Below, one piece after another: positions 36,599 through 47,977 of a stretch of DNA of 64,000 nucleotides; position 1 is the first letter of the stretch, and every line of letters begins with the position of its first letter. The notes under the pieces are model-generated. The model did no database searches and was not told the DNA's origin. It saw only the letters and a program-made list of their open reading frames with translations. This DNA is from Collybia mongolica (lineage: Eukaryota; Basidiomycota; Agaricomycetes; Agaricales; Clitocybaceae). The stretch spans positions 186,001 to 250,000 of the forward strand of contig JAAXNY010000012.1 of NCBI GenBank assembly GCA_013420905.1. Reading direction: 5' to 3'. A program made the translations under genes and the position numbers.

Positions 36599-36645
36599 GA
36601 CTCTGCACAGACTCTGCATGGACTCCACAGAGTCTGTGCAGACTC
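36599..36645. repeat. 18-bp inverted repeat with 11-nt loop
   Basis: GACTCTGCACAGACTCTG (36599-36616) pairs with CAGAGTCTGTGCAGACTC (36628-36645) with a single mismatch. It could form a strong hairpin; it lies just after the 57-bp tandem units. Confidence 0.8.
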
Positions 36646-36799
36646 ACTTACTTTCTTTTACTATTATAAATTACTTACTTACATATAAGAGTTTACTTAC
36701 TATTTTATTTACTAATGTTCTACATACATTGATAGGATAATATCATATATTGATAGTGAACATGATACATTAATAGTAAATACATAATTTAATATGGGT

Positions 36800-37620
36800 G
36801 GGGGCCCCTGCTGCCCCCATCATCCTCATTGGCCCCCATGGCATTGTCAGTGGCCTGGGTTTCAGCAGCGGCGGCACTGGCCGCCTTTCTTGTTGTTGTC
36901 CCCATTGTCGTCATCATCCTTTGTTGTTGTTGTCATCCTTGTGGTGGTGGTGGTTGTCTTGTCCTCATTGTAGTTGTCATCATTGCGCTGTCGTTGGTAC
37001 TGCTGTTGCTGTCGTTGCCACAGGCCTTGTCATTGCTGTTGCTGCTATCTTCATTGTCGTTGTCATCTTCCTCAGGTATTGTCTTGGTGTCCAAGTGTCG
37101 CAGATGCCCAGTTGTCATTCAGGTGACTTCGCCCTGCACTGGCAGGGGCATGGTGGCTGATTGCTGGCGGTTCCTGTGTCAAGCGCACGCTTGGTCCTGG
37201 GATGGGCTATTAGCAACAGGAGTGATAAAAAAAAACATGCACGCCGCTGGGGCACCCTGAGCATTGGCAGCCGTGTCCTCCTCATTTCGGGTTCCTGAGG
37301 TTTTCCTGGGGGGGACATGCTGCATGGTGAGTGCATAGGTGAGCAATGTTCTGGGACTCACCTCCCTCCGCCCCTCAGGGCACCCTTTCCCTGCCATCCC
37401 CTTGGGCCATGTCCTTTTCCACCATTCCCCCCACCTCCCTTGGCCTTGTTGTTTGCCGTTTGTGCATCTCTGGGTGCTTTGGGGGCCTATTTGCTGGCAT
37501 AGTGCATTGGCAGTTTGGTGGACGTCGTTGATGTGGTTGAAAGTAATCAACGAAGGCGTGGCAATGGTAATGTGACTGTGGCACGTGCCTCAATATCATG
37601 TGACCTGTTTTTGTCAACTT
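36800..37620. repeat. Triplet-rich low-complexity zone
   Basis: GTT/GTC/GTG triplets dominate 36880-37080. The reverse strand reads an acidic Asn/Asp/Glu-rich peptide (for example EEDDNDNEDSSNSND) and upstream reverse frames with RKTSGTRNEEDTAANAQG, so this may be the disordered part of a decayed element gene. It keeps some CpGs. No family is assigned. Confidence 0.4.
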
Positions 37621-38759
37621 GAGGCCGTTTATCTCTTAGCTGGGAATGCCAGTCTTGCCCAGTGGTTATCCATGCCAAAAATTTTAATATTATGTAATGA
37701 TCCTCCCTGTGACTGTTCGAACCTGGTGGGGTGCACATTTTTCAGCCTCCTATTAATAACGAATAATATATGATTTGAATAAATAAAATTTGTCAGCATT
37801 CCCAGATTTGATCACAGGGCCCCGTTGACCAAGATGCCCGACGGCTGAACATTCCGAGCTATATCATGCGTTGGCAGCCGCTTTCACATGCTTTCCCTCT
37901 TGCTCTCATACCACCACCATTGTGTGTTGGCTGCCTCCCATCCTCCCCCTCATAGTAAGCACTCTTCATTGATAGATTACAATTTGTAGAGTAATAGATT
38001 ACAATTACTATAGTAATACTTGTAGTAGTCATTTGAATTCCAATACAAACTATAATGCTTTGTTAAGAATATTAATAAATGCTAATAATGATCCTACAGG
38101 AAACCTAAGGACATCATTGGTATGCAGGACAAGACCATGCCTAACAATGTCCTCAACATGGTACACCACTTTGTTGACCTCAAAGTGCAGGTGGACAATG
38201 AGGGGGTCTCAGTATGTCTGTCTATCCAATCTAATCCAAAGCACATTAACATTGACCCATTTTATAGATGACTTCATTACAATGAGGTCAGCAAGGACAA
38301 TGGGCAGTCTGGCAGTGCACGAACAAAAATCAACAACTTCCACCCATTACTTAATTTTTTTTAATCTTTATTATACTAATCTGACCAGCTGAACTCACCA
38401 CCTTAGGTAAAGTTGTTCATGATAAAGAAAAAGTAGGGAGTCCTATTCCATGCCCACTGTGTGGCATCACTGGAAATGGGTTCTGTCTCCAGGTGCAGCT
38501 TCAGGATGACAAGGATTTATATGGGGCCATTTGGGTAAGTTTTCTCATTACTAATCTCAATACATGATTCTAACAAATCACAGTGTTGTGTTTGCAGTCT
38601 GGTTGGTAATGCTGGTGATCAGGAACTTCAGAATGAGGGATATGAATCAGTGGTATACTAGTTGATAGAGCATTCAAATTACAATACCTTAGATCTTATG
38701 GATGTTAAACCTTAACTGTACAAAATGGATGAAGTGTGTTTATTGATAACAGGAAAGAA
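37621..38759. other. Island sequence, no supported gene
   Basis: A few short stretches look formerly coding (for example a forward frame with MPNNVLNMVHHFVDLKVQ near 38140) but are full of stops. Not assignable. Confidence 0.3.
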
Positions 38760-39235
38760 AGAATGAATTCAAATTCAAGTTATGTAAATAGCATGAAATT
38801 AATCCCCACAAAAGCTATTATTCTCACCTGCAATGGTATGAAATTCATCCCATAGCCTTAAAAATTTATAGTAATGTTACCCCAAAAAACGTTGCTATTT
38901 TCGCCCATCAAGGTATTAAATTAATCCCATATTGATAGGAATTACCTCCCACAATGGTTGTTTTTTCCACCTATGGTGGAATGAAATTCATCCCATAGCC
39001 TCAACAATCAGGGGTATGAATATGGACAAATTTCGTATGAAATTCATCCACTAAATCATACCTTAAGGGGGGGTTTTTCCTCCTTTTTTTCCCTCCACAG
39101 AGGGTGTTTTTTCATACATCTTTGGGATGAAATTCATTATATTGTGTAATTATTGGGTGGATGAAATTCATATATTAATGTATTAAATTCATTACTTAAG
39201 GGGATGAAATATGGGTTGAATTTCATCCATTTCCA
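38760..39235. repeat. Scattered ATGAAATTCATCC repeats
   Basis: At least six copies of (A)TGAAATTCATCC-like words occur here, matching the repeat cluster at 36.28-36.55 kb. With the motif TTTAGTGGATGAAATT at both clusters but in opposite orientation, the two may be the subterminal regions of one element of about 2.9 kb. Confidence 0.5.
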
Positions 39236-40015
39236 GTTTCACAGTGGTGCTGCCCCTGTTGACCACTGTACAGACCTCCAACAGCCTGTTCTCCACACCT
39301 GTATCCTTTCTGTCCAATTCATTACATCAGGTCTTTTTAGGGCTGGACTGGTTTGCCAATCTGCATGAATTTTATATTGGCCTTGGGCAAAATGCCACCC
39401 TCCCCCCAGTGTTTCAGATTGGTATTTCCCTGTGAGTCTAAGTCTCTGTGCTTGTGTCTCCACTTATAAGCATTCAGTATCTGCTCTGCCTCATCTGCCA
39501 CTGTTGTTGTACATCAAACTTTACCCTGTGGCCCCCATTTATACAACCTCTGTGCCTTCCACCTCTGAATCCTGCCTCCCCCTTGTCAATTATGCACTAG
39601 AAACACTTTGTAACCCCTATTCCCCCAAATATGCATTACATCCTGCACTGCCTGAATGTATTGCTGCCACCTTGTGAGATCATGGGATTGAACCTGTGGA
39701 ATTGGCCCTTGACACAACAGGATGTTTGTATTCATCATTGAATAATTTGTGTTCACATACCCCACACAGTACATGTTGTGCCATTGCAGGGGATGTGGAC
39801 CCCATTCAATTGGTGTTTGAAATCTCTAGTTGTGTGCAGTATGCTGCTTCTGCATTCTGCATCCCCATCCAATTAATGTGATTTATAGCCCAAGGTCTGG
39901 GGTATGCACCCAGTGGTGTTTGTGATAAATACATGTACCCCACGAACATCTTGGACCAATGGTTGAAAACTTCCATGGAAATAGATTTGACATGGGGCTT
40001 CATTTGGATTTCTAA
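39236..40015. other. Possible decayed element gene
   Basis: A forward frame reads FLGLDWFANLHEFYIGLGQN and further Cys-rich stretches follow to about 39880, all interrupted by stops. It may be an old retroelement or host gene remnant; no family can be supported. Confidence 0.25.
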
Positions 40016-40019
40016 AAGT

Positions 40020-40045
40020 AGCGCGCTTTGCGGCGTAAGCGCGCT
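40020..40045. repeat. GC-rich 9-bp hairpin
   Basis: AGCGCGCTT (40020-40028) and AAGCGCGCT (40037-40045) are perfectly complementary, an isolated CpG-rich spot in CpG-poor DNA. It resembles a transposon terminal hairpin. Confidence 0.6.
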
Positions 40046-41049
40046 GGTGGGGTTATAAATAAATGGTTATCTGTATCCTATATCCTATACATGAAAACAG
40101 CTGGGTGTTTTGACCCTAGCTTTGCTGACCTAATATTCGCTTTGCTGACTAAAAATATGACTAATCAAAGAAAGATGACAAATATTGAACAGATGCCTGA
40201 AACAGAAGCAGGTGGCATTTGCTGTCAGACACATTGTTTAGTCATGTGACCAAAAAGTGTCCAGCATCAAATTTGTAAAATGTGTGCCCTCAGGTTTCTA
40301 ACTACTAGCTCATTGTGTTGCTGGAATCTGGAAGTAGTGTCATTCTTCTTTCTCCCCTCTCATAGAACATTCTGGAAAGGTCAAATCAATTAAATAAAAT
40401 TTCATGGCCATAGCCTGTTGATTACAAAATACTTATCAAAGCATGCATAATAGTTTTGAGGCTCAGTTGAGGTAAATATATAAGATTGTGTGCAATCTAG
40501 AGAGTGCCTTGATTGTAGGCAGGAACATATCACCTGTATTTGTTGTGAGACTAATTACCATCTCATTTACAAAACCAAAAGCCATGATCATGATTCATCA
40601 TCTATTCTTGCCACAGTAAAAATAAGAATGAAGCAGATGAATCTCTTCTGAAATACCAAGGTAATTTGTTGTAAATAAATTTCAATTTTACAGTTGTTCC
40701 TTAGAGTGGTATGAGGCCCCTGGAAGCTCCCCTATATGTTTGGAAAAGTTTTTCACCAGAATGGGCCTTAAATCCACTATATGGGCCAGGGCTTATATCA
40801 TAAAACATATTTTAGTGCTTTTTGAGGATTGTGAATCTGGGCTCTGGCTCTTCTCAAACTCTTGGGAGTCTCAAATCCAGCAAAGTTTTCCAAACATATA
40901 GATGAGCTTCTGGGGGCCTGTGGTATGGGGAAAAAAAATCAATGCCATTTGTGGCCAACTGCAATCCACACTCCAGTGACCATATATCTGGAACTCCCTT
41001 TATATATTTGTGTAAATATTATTTGCCCTCAGAATGGACGAGCCACCCC

Positions 41050-41080
41050 CCTGTGCCGAAGGCACAGGTAGTAAGCTTGT
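41050..41080 (+). repeat. Hairpin followed by TAGTAAGCTTGT
   Basis: CCTGTGCC-GAA-GGCACAGG is a perfect 8-bp stem with a 3-nt loop, followed directly by TAGTAAGCTTGT. Downstream lie several TGACTAAG words (41115-41195). Compare the hairpins at 43410 and 44876. Confidence 0.6.
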
Positions 41081-41232
41081 ATTATAAAATACAGTTAGTG
41101 TGTGAATTTGATTGTGACTAATCCTGACTAAGCGCTGACTAAGTCTGACAAAGCAGCAAAAAAGTTGTCTTATAAGTAGAGTGCTGACTAAGGATGACAA
41201 AGCAAGAAAAATTGTTAAAGTCACATGCTATG

Positions 41233-41284
41233 TCACCTGCTCAAATCACCTGCTCAAATCACCTGCTCAAATCACCTGCTCAAA
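41233..41284 (+). repeat. Four exact 13-bp tandem units
   Basis: TCACCTGCTCAAA is repeated four times without change, followed by degenerate copies. A simple minisatellite. Confidence 0.9.
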
Positions 41285-43405
41285 CCAGCTCAAATCACCT
41301 GCCTCAAAACACAACATAACCACCACATCACATGACCTCCAAAGCGCACAAAGTCAATAAATATTAACCCATCTGTATGCACACTTCCTCATAAATTTCA
41401 GATGCTCATACTATTTTATAAAAAATACATTCAAATGGTGCTACTGCTCATGAAATTACAGACAGACAAAAATGAAAATGACTTTTACCTGACCAATTCT
41501 GCTATAAAACCTTTAATTCACACAATATATTCCAAACAAACCCTATTTTAATTACATCATATTGCATTATATTTATAATAAAAAAATGTTCTATCCAGGT
41601 CATGATCACATGCTAAGTCACCTGCCTCAAAACAAACATAATCACCTGCTTTACAGCACAGGATAACTACAACTAAAGTCGACTAAAGTCAACAAATATT
41701 ATCTGTTATCCTTAACTTATTTGTGTGTATATCCTGCCTGACAAGTTTCAGATGCTCAACTAAAACAGTAAAATAGGTATTTAAATGGTGCTACTGCTTA
41801 TAAAATTACAAATCAAGAATATACAGACAAACATGGAAATGACTTTACCTAATCAATTCTGCCATCAAGCCTTTAATCAATGCAATGTATTCTGAGATTA
41901 CAAATCCTGTTTTAAAACTTGATACATTATACACTAAAAAAAACTCTCTTTCTACCAAATATAATGATATAAACTCTTCCAAAATACTGGAAATAATTCA
42001 TGGAAATGCTAAGGTATGCATACCACATTATAAATTCTGTTGCATATGACAGAATTGATGGAGCCACAGCATGTACCCCAATGAATACTTGAGCCCTATT
42101 CATGGATCATCACTACCTCTTTCTAAGCTTATTTTCAAAGCAACTGGAATCCAATGCAAATCATTAAGTGAAATAGTATAATTGATTTCAAGAACTTTGA
42201 ATAGAACTGATATTTGTTAAATTAAGCCAATATCAATTACCCTTCTATGCTGGATTATGTATGGCAACTAACAAATATGGTAGGACAATAACTACACAAT
42301 GTTGGATCTGACCTTAGACTATTTGTATCCACAGTTTTGGGTTACAGTTCAACCAAGTTATGTATATATGATTGTTTATCTACAGAGGGGAAATATGGAC
42401 ATAAATATAGCAATAACACAAATATGGATGTGCAAGAGTAGGTTTGTAAGATCTGGAAGACAGGATAAAATAGGATATGACAATAATGCATAGGGTGGTT
42501 GACTAACTGCTGGATTGGAATAATAAAGGGCCATATCTGGAAGCAGGACTGAGGTAATATTATGAAGATTGTAAGTACAACAAAGCCCCAACCATTTACA
42601 TAGTTTTGTTTATAAAATAATATAAACCAAACACTTACCAAATGATAAGAAGGCCATTGAGGACAAGAAGCACTCAGATAAACTTTAATGCATCAAGTAG
42701 ATGGTAATGGACCATTTGCAAACAAATGATGAAGTTTGAACCAAATCTAAGAGGCCTTGGCTGGGTTGTCTTTTATATAAGTACATACCTCCTTAACAGT
42801 TGTGTTTTGACAGCCATAGTATGGTTATTCATAACATATGCCATTTGCCAATTACAGGAAGCTATATAATATAAGTATGGATACAGCATGCTGTAGTATC
42901 ACCACCCCACCACTCATGGTGACCATTTACTACTGTTTGTTTACCAATTGTTTAGCATTTAGATAGGTGGTGAGTAAACTAAACAGAAATGGTAAACAGT
43001 AAACAAATGAAACAATTGGAGCCTTAAGGGGTAAATAGTGATTATAAATATGATATAGGCTATATGAATGAGATAGAAATAAAAATGGTAAGCTGAGAGT
43101 GTATGTTTTGTTTCCAGGCATGTGCAGTAGGGTGCAATAGGATACAATAGAGTAACTGGCTCCAAAGAAGTTTTAAGATAAAGACAAGGATTGGGGTGCA
43201 ACTGAAATGCTACAATGTGGGGTTTTATAGGATATTGGGTTATATAATATGCTGGATACAGTATATAGATTTCTCTATGAAAGTGAAGGCACTGACTAAA
43301 ATTTTGAGATGTGATGTGTGATAAAAATTCTGAAATGAAGGGGGGGTCTGGGGGCAGAGCCCCCAGCAAGCCAAGGATTTGTGATGAACCATGGCCCAGT
43401 GCCAC
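41285..43405. other. Island sequence without gene
   Basis: AT-rich. Two stretches of about 350 bp (41220-41540 and 41600-41880) resemble each other: both have AAGTCACCTGC, TTTCAGATGCTCA, AATGGTGCTACTGCT and GAAATGACTTT(A)CCT in the same order. That is a decayed tandem duplication. No coding content is seen. Confidence 0.45.
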
Positions 43406-43409
43406 AGTG

Positions 43410-43440
43410 CCGTGGTGTAGCCACGGGCCCTAAGCTTGTC
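43410..43440 (+). repeat. Hairpin followed by CCCTAAGCTTGTC
   Basis: CCGTGG-TGTAG-CCACGG is followed by GCCCTAAGCTTGTC. The segment just upstream contains GGGGGTCTGGGGGCAGAGCCCCC, another GC-rich fold. It shares the AAGCTTGT trailer with the hairpin at 41050. Confidence 0.55.
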
Positions 43441-44875
43441 TATAACATATGGGAGAGTCAAGGTGGGAATTGTCCAAGGATGAGTCAGCATTGGTCAGCA
43501 TGACTAAGATTTGTAATATATTTATGTAATCAACCTGGGCCCTCATGGGCCTCACACATCACATGCCCTGCACATGACTATCTAAAATCATGTGATCCTG
43601 TCAAAACATCGGTCAATCCCATCTTTCTTTCCCACTTCTTATCTTCAATTAATACATAGCTGACCATATAAAAACTCTTTTATAATTTGGTTAACCAGGG
43701 ATAAGCTGCAATGAGAACAAACTACAAGAAAGCAGTTTGTGTTGTTTTACTTAGAAGTGCCCCTCTGTTGTTGGAGTAGATTGTAGCAGTAATTAGTATC
43801 AAACTTGAGATTTCTGCTCCTCTTGGGTTCTGTCTCTTTGCTATTGTAGCTCCAGGAGGAGCATTGTATGAGGTGCTCTTGCAGGTTTTCTGCCTGACCC
43901 CATACAGGTATGGATATTGGTCTAGCTTGCAGACACCTGTGGGAATTAAAACAGGCCCTGGAACCCTCAAGATAGGGCTTTACTCACAATAATGAAACAA
44001 TTCTACTTTAATTATAACTTGGCTAATCCTTAGTCAATTTTGAAAATTTGAGGCACAAAATGATAGATTAGTTTGTGCGGTTGTGGACATATGGGTCAGA
44101 GGAACAATATCTGTTGGAATACCTGTGCCATGGCCTGATTACTGTAAAGTATGATACAGGTCCAGAAAAATGGTGGTTGATAGTTGTAAAGGCAATCCTA
44201 TGTCATGTTGTGCTAACCCAAAATTGGCCAGAGGAATCCAAAGTCATATTTAAGAAGTCAGGTAAAGGCTGTCTACTTACCTAGCAGAGGGGAATACTCT
44301 GCAGATCCTCTGCTAGGGGTCTCTATTCTATATACTTATTCTAGATAATAGCTATGAAGTCCCATTGTTGCCATGTCGCTCAGGGTTACAAGGTATATTA
44401 TATACAAGCAAGTCATTGTGCTCTGATAGTGATGCAATAAGTAAGGCATATGAGTGGCAATACTGGGCATCACAATAGCAAGGTGTACAGGTGCCAATGG
44501 CAAGAGGTGCTGATAGTGGGGTATCTGATGAACAATGAGTGAATATTGATATTGAGAGTTGTGATAGTATATTGGGCATCCCCCCTACAATATTATGGAA
44601 AAGGTACATATAATTCCACAGGTGTTGGGGATCTGACCCACACTCTAACCCAGGTGAGTCTAATTTCAAGCACTCATGGCAAGTAATTGCCAAGATCACA
44701 GGTAGTTAACAGATATAAATGTCACAAGCAATATGGGCACCTCAATATCTACCCATAGATTAGTAGTAGCTCATATACTTTCCTTCAAGCAAGGGCCTAT
44801 CATGCCAAAATAAGGTCATACATATTATTTGGATTAGCAAATGTGCCAATTAGTGGGATAAAGCATTGTGTGGCA
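43441..44875. other. Island sequence without gene
   Basis: AT-rich, CpG-poor sequence. A reverse frame at 44352-44699 has no recognised domain. Confidence 0.4.
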
Positions 44876-44906
44876 CCGTGCCGAAGGCACGGGTCTTTAG
44901 CTCGTC
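44876..44906 (+). repeat. Hairpin at the right edge of the island
   Basis: CCGTGCC-GAA-GGCACGG (44876-44892) is followed by GTCTTTAGCTCGTC. CpG-containing genic sequence resumes immediately after it, so this hairpin probably marks the end of the last inserted element. Confidence 0.6.
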
Positions 44907-45222
44907 AGGATTAGGTCTAAGTTATTAGTGGCAAGCAATTATGATCCGATTTTAGACCCCGACGGCAGGCGATCAGCATTTATATTTGGTTGCACTTCGC
45001 ATGTATATCACCAAAGCAGGGGTATCCGAACAGGCTCTAAATTTCAATGTCTGCTTGTCAACAACGTTGGTAACGACCAGTTGAAAGAATTAGAATATCA
45101 TGAGTACTAGGATATTCCTAATCAGCTCATCTCGTTCCTTTTCATGTAAAGCCTTCCCGGTCTTACATACCCATACTAAATTACATCCACCTCGAGTGCA
45201 GGGCTAAGATGCCCTTCCTCGA
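44907..45222. other. 3' flank of IPMK copy 2
   Basis: CpG-containing sequence without an ORF of note; probable 3' UTR of the reverse IPMK gene. Confidence 0.4.
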
Positions 45223-46388
45223 TCAATCTGTGCTCTCTAGATTCTTGATGCGGCCGTCCAGCAAGCCGATGACCGTGTCCATTCCCTTCAGTACGCCCTC
45301 GTCGGGTCCCTCGCCCGGGACGAGCCTCGTGTGAGCAAAATCGATCAGTTTCACAACATATGGCAGCCGTTCCTCTTCGTCGTCGTCTTCATCGTCGTCA
45401 TCGTCATCTTCAACATTTTCGTCATCTTCGTCCTCGTCGGTGACCATGCCCAACTTCCCTACCCCTTCCTCCGCGCGAGCCCAATCACCCTCGTAGACAA
45501 TTAGCAGACTCCCACCGATCATGCGGATCTCAAGGGACGCATAGACCTCACGTATCTCGGAAACGTCGGAGCGTATGGCGCGCAGGAGGGGAAGGAGGAT
45601 GCGACGAGGGAGACCAGAGTTCGTTGGGTGAGCCGTAGCGGGCGTCACGGGCCAAGGGTATGACGTAGGTGTTTCAGGAGTAACCGCCACTGCCACTGGT
45701 GCAGACGTTCCAACAGGGAAAAACCTTGCGATCCCATCTGGGAGATCGGATGGTTTGATCGATTTTCCGTATGATTTTGGAGTGTTGACGGGTAGAGACG
45801 TCTTGTTATCGTATACCTGTACAATGGGAATATTATTCATATCGAGAGGCGTGTACGGAAGATACAAGAGGTGTAACCTGGAATCCTGTCAACCGCACAC
45901 CTGTCTCCAACGATGTCGTTTGCTTGGCCGTCTTCAACATCCGCTCGACCTTCTCTGGGGAGGCACTCTCATCGTAGAGGACGGTGCCGAGTTTGACATC
46001 AAGGATGTTAGGTTTTGAGAACCCAAAAGAGAGGTTCTGTAGCACTATGGACTGTAAATAGCAAGTAAGCCGCACCGTTCCTTCTTTGTCACAAAGACTT
46101 ATCTTTATGGGCCCCTTCGACTGGCGTCACGGCAATACCGGCTAGTGAACCCTTCACGCTCTCGTCTACTTGTCCTTCCAACTTCAGTGTCCCTAAGAAC
46201 CTGGGCGTAAATGGGTGGAGGAGCGCGAGTGCAGGGTCCGCCAAAAGTGTTTGATAGAACTTGAGTTCGAGGGGAAGGGCGGGCTTTATGATGAGCGATC
46301 CATCTTCAGTTGTCAGAACTCCTGCATGGCCACCAACTTGAGATCCTAGTGGGTGGGGCGACGTGGGGGTATCCAGAGGAGAAAACAT
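45223..46388 (-). CDS. Inositol polyphosphate multikinase (ArgRIII type), copy 2
   Basis: Exons 46388-46098, 46051-45878 and 45816-45223 give 352 aa. PNILDVKLGTVLYDE holds the PxxxDxKxG signature; GGSLLIVYEGDW is the SLL motif and VVKLIDFAHTRLVPGEG the IDF motif. A run of about 25 Asp/Glu lies before the IDF motif. The protein should phosphorylate inositol polyphosphates in cytosol or nucleus. Intron 2 has a normal GT donor, unlike copy 1. Intron 1, between HKDK and SIVL, lacks a canonical donor in the needed phase (AAG^TCTTTG), the same peculiarity as copy 1. Copies 1 and 2 face each other in opposite orientation about 28 kb apart. I expect this copy to be the more conserved one. Confidence 0.85.
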
Positions 46389-46522
46389 TAAAGAACAAGA
46401 AATAACCAGGAAAGGTGATAACTGGATTGCGATCAATGCAACCAGCAAGTCAAGTGATCGCTGAATGATCTGATCTGATCTCAATAGCGATAAAGTAATA
46501 ACAAATCTTGCCACCCACTACG

Positions 46523-46810
46523 ATGTCGTTATCTCTCAACCATGCCGTGAATACTTATCTCGCCGTCACCCTCTCGCCCTCATCACCATATATCGCTTCG
46601 CCAGCGACCCTAGCGTCAGTTCATCCGGCCATCACATACGTCGGGCAAGTGGGCTCGATGGTAGACGTCCAGCTCGTCAGTGTGCCGAAGTTTGAATGGG
46701 AGAATGCGCGAGAAGATGTGATGAGTGCGCTCAAGAGAGCTGAGGGCGTATGGAGGGCAGATTTACAAGAACCGGTCCAGAGGGTTAAGAGAAGTGGAGA
46801 CGAGTTGTAG
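46523..46810 (+). CDS. Small hypothetical protein, divergent from IPMK copy 2
   Basis: A 95-aa intron-less frame starting MSLSLNHAVNTYLAVTLS, with a Val-rich middle (GQVGSMVDVQLVSVPKFEW) and a charged helical end (LKRAEGVWRADLQEPVQRVK). Only 134 bp separate its ATG from that of IPMK copy 2, so the two would share a bidirectional promoter. No family is recognised; codon-level regularity suggests it is real. Confidence 0.45.
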   Translation: MSLSLNHAVNTYLAVTLSPSSPYIASPATLASVHPAITYVGQVGSMVDVQLVSVPKFEWENAREDVMSALKRAEGVWRADLQEPVQRVKRSGDEL

Positions 46811-47977
46811 AGGTGCTAAGGATACTTGTGCAAAGCTGTTCTATTCCACTCAGTCGCACAGCAGCTTTACCTATATCATGATCATGAACTTCTCCTTACT
46901 GGGCTCGAGCATGAGAACAGCGACTGTCGACTGTGTCAACGATACTCTATCATAGCGTCTGGTGCACAGACCACCACTCAACCCGTCACGTGCATCACTA
47001 ATAAAACGTGGAAAAAAAAAGCCAACAGTTTTCTTTATCGCACTCACGTCAAATTGCAACTCGCCTACCTTTTCCCTATGGCTGAGTTGTGCCAAAGCAG
47101 CGCGTAAACCGTCTTTTGGATGTCTTAGTGCTCGACTATAACGTCGCCGCTTCCCCTGGCCTATCCCAGTTGGAGTAGAGCCGGGAATTCGAACATGCTT
47201 CATTAGCCAAACTAGTGTATAAAGCTACGTATGATAGTCGTGACCAATTTTCAATCGATTCGATCATCGATTATATGATGCCTTATGTAGTGATATACCC
47301 TTCCAACAATCTACGAACGTCGCGTATCACCCAGTATGTTCCCGTTGCTGAAACTCATGTCTTGACTAGAATTTGGAAGTTTAAAATCGAGTTCTCTACG
47401 GGAGTTATGGAAAATTCGAATGATCTCGAGGGTCAATGACGGAGAAGCTTTGGAGCTTCTTCACAAGGACCACTAGTACTGTTCGGTCCCCTGGCGCTTC
47501 TATACGAAGCGGTCCCTGTCGTCAACAGGGTTCCGGTTCCGCATCATGTGGAAAGGGTTCAAGGCGTTTCACCAAAAATATTGAGAACCCAATCTCGACC
47601 CCCAATTCAATATTCATAAGGGCCGTATGGAAGATCGAAGCCGACCCCAAAAAAAGAACCCATCGATCCCTGGCGAAATTCAACAACTTCGGTGGCGGAC
47701 AAGAGGGTGGTGAGAGTCGCTTTCTCCATAAAGTGAAGGAATACGGAGATATCTGCTGCACATCTCAAATACTTGACATAGGGTCGCTGATAACGTTGTG
47801 CTACAGATGTGGAGATAGAAATTTTGAGCTCCAGGGATGTCCTATTTGAGGTCGGTTCCCAAACTTTCGTGTGTGTAGGTTCGGCTTATCCAGAATATGG
47901 GGTGCAATAAAAGCATCTCCCCAAAAATCGCCTCACCTGTGCGCCGCGCCCTTTGCGGTTTCTTGTTCCAAGACATC
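46811..47977. other. Intergenic, 5' flank of kinase copy 2
   Basis: A forward frame at 47436-47849 has no known domain and an unusual composition; I do not call it. A poly-A run occurs at about 47011. Confidence 0.35.

Larger units (their letters stand above)
24150..44892. other. AT-rich, CpG-depleted transposon island
   Basis: From copy C to the hairpin at 44876 the sequence is AT-rich, has few open frames over 100 codons and has very few CpG dinucleotides. For example, I find no CG at all from 27961 to 29280. CpG-containing patches coincide with the LINE remnant, the TIR element and a triplet-repeat zone at 36.8-37.6 kb. This suits cytosine methylation and deamination of repeats in a basidiomycete. 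Confidence 0.8.

Noticed and set aside
36829..37260. 143-aa Leu/Val/Ser-rich forward ORF as a membrane protein
   Set aside because: It is the translation of a GTT/GTC triplet zone; the hydrophobicity is an artefact of simple sequence.
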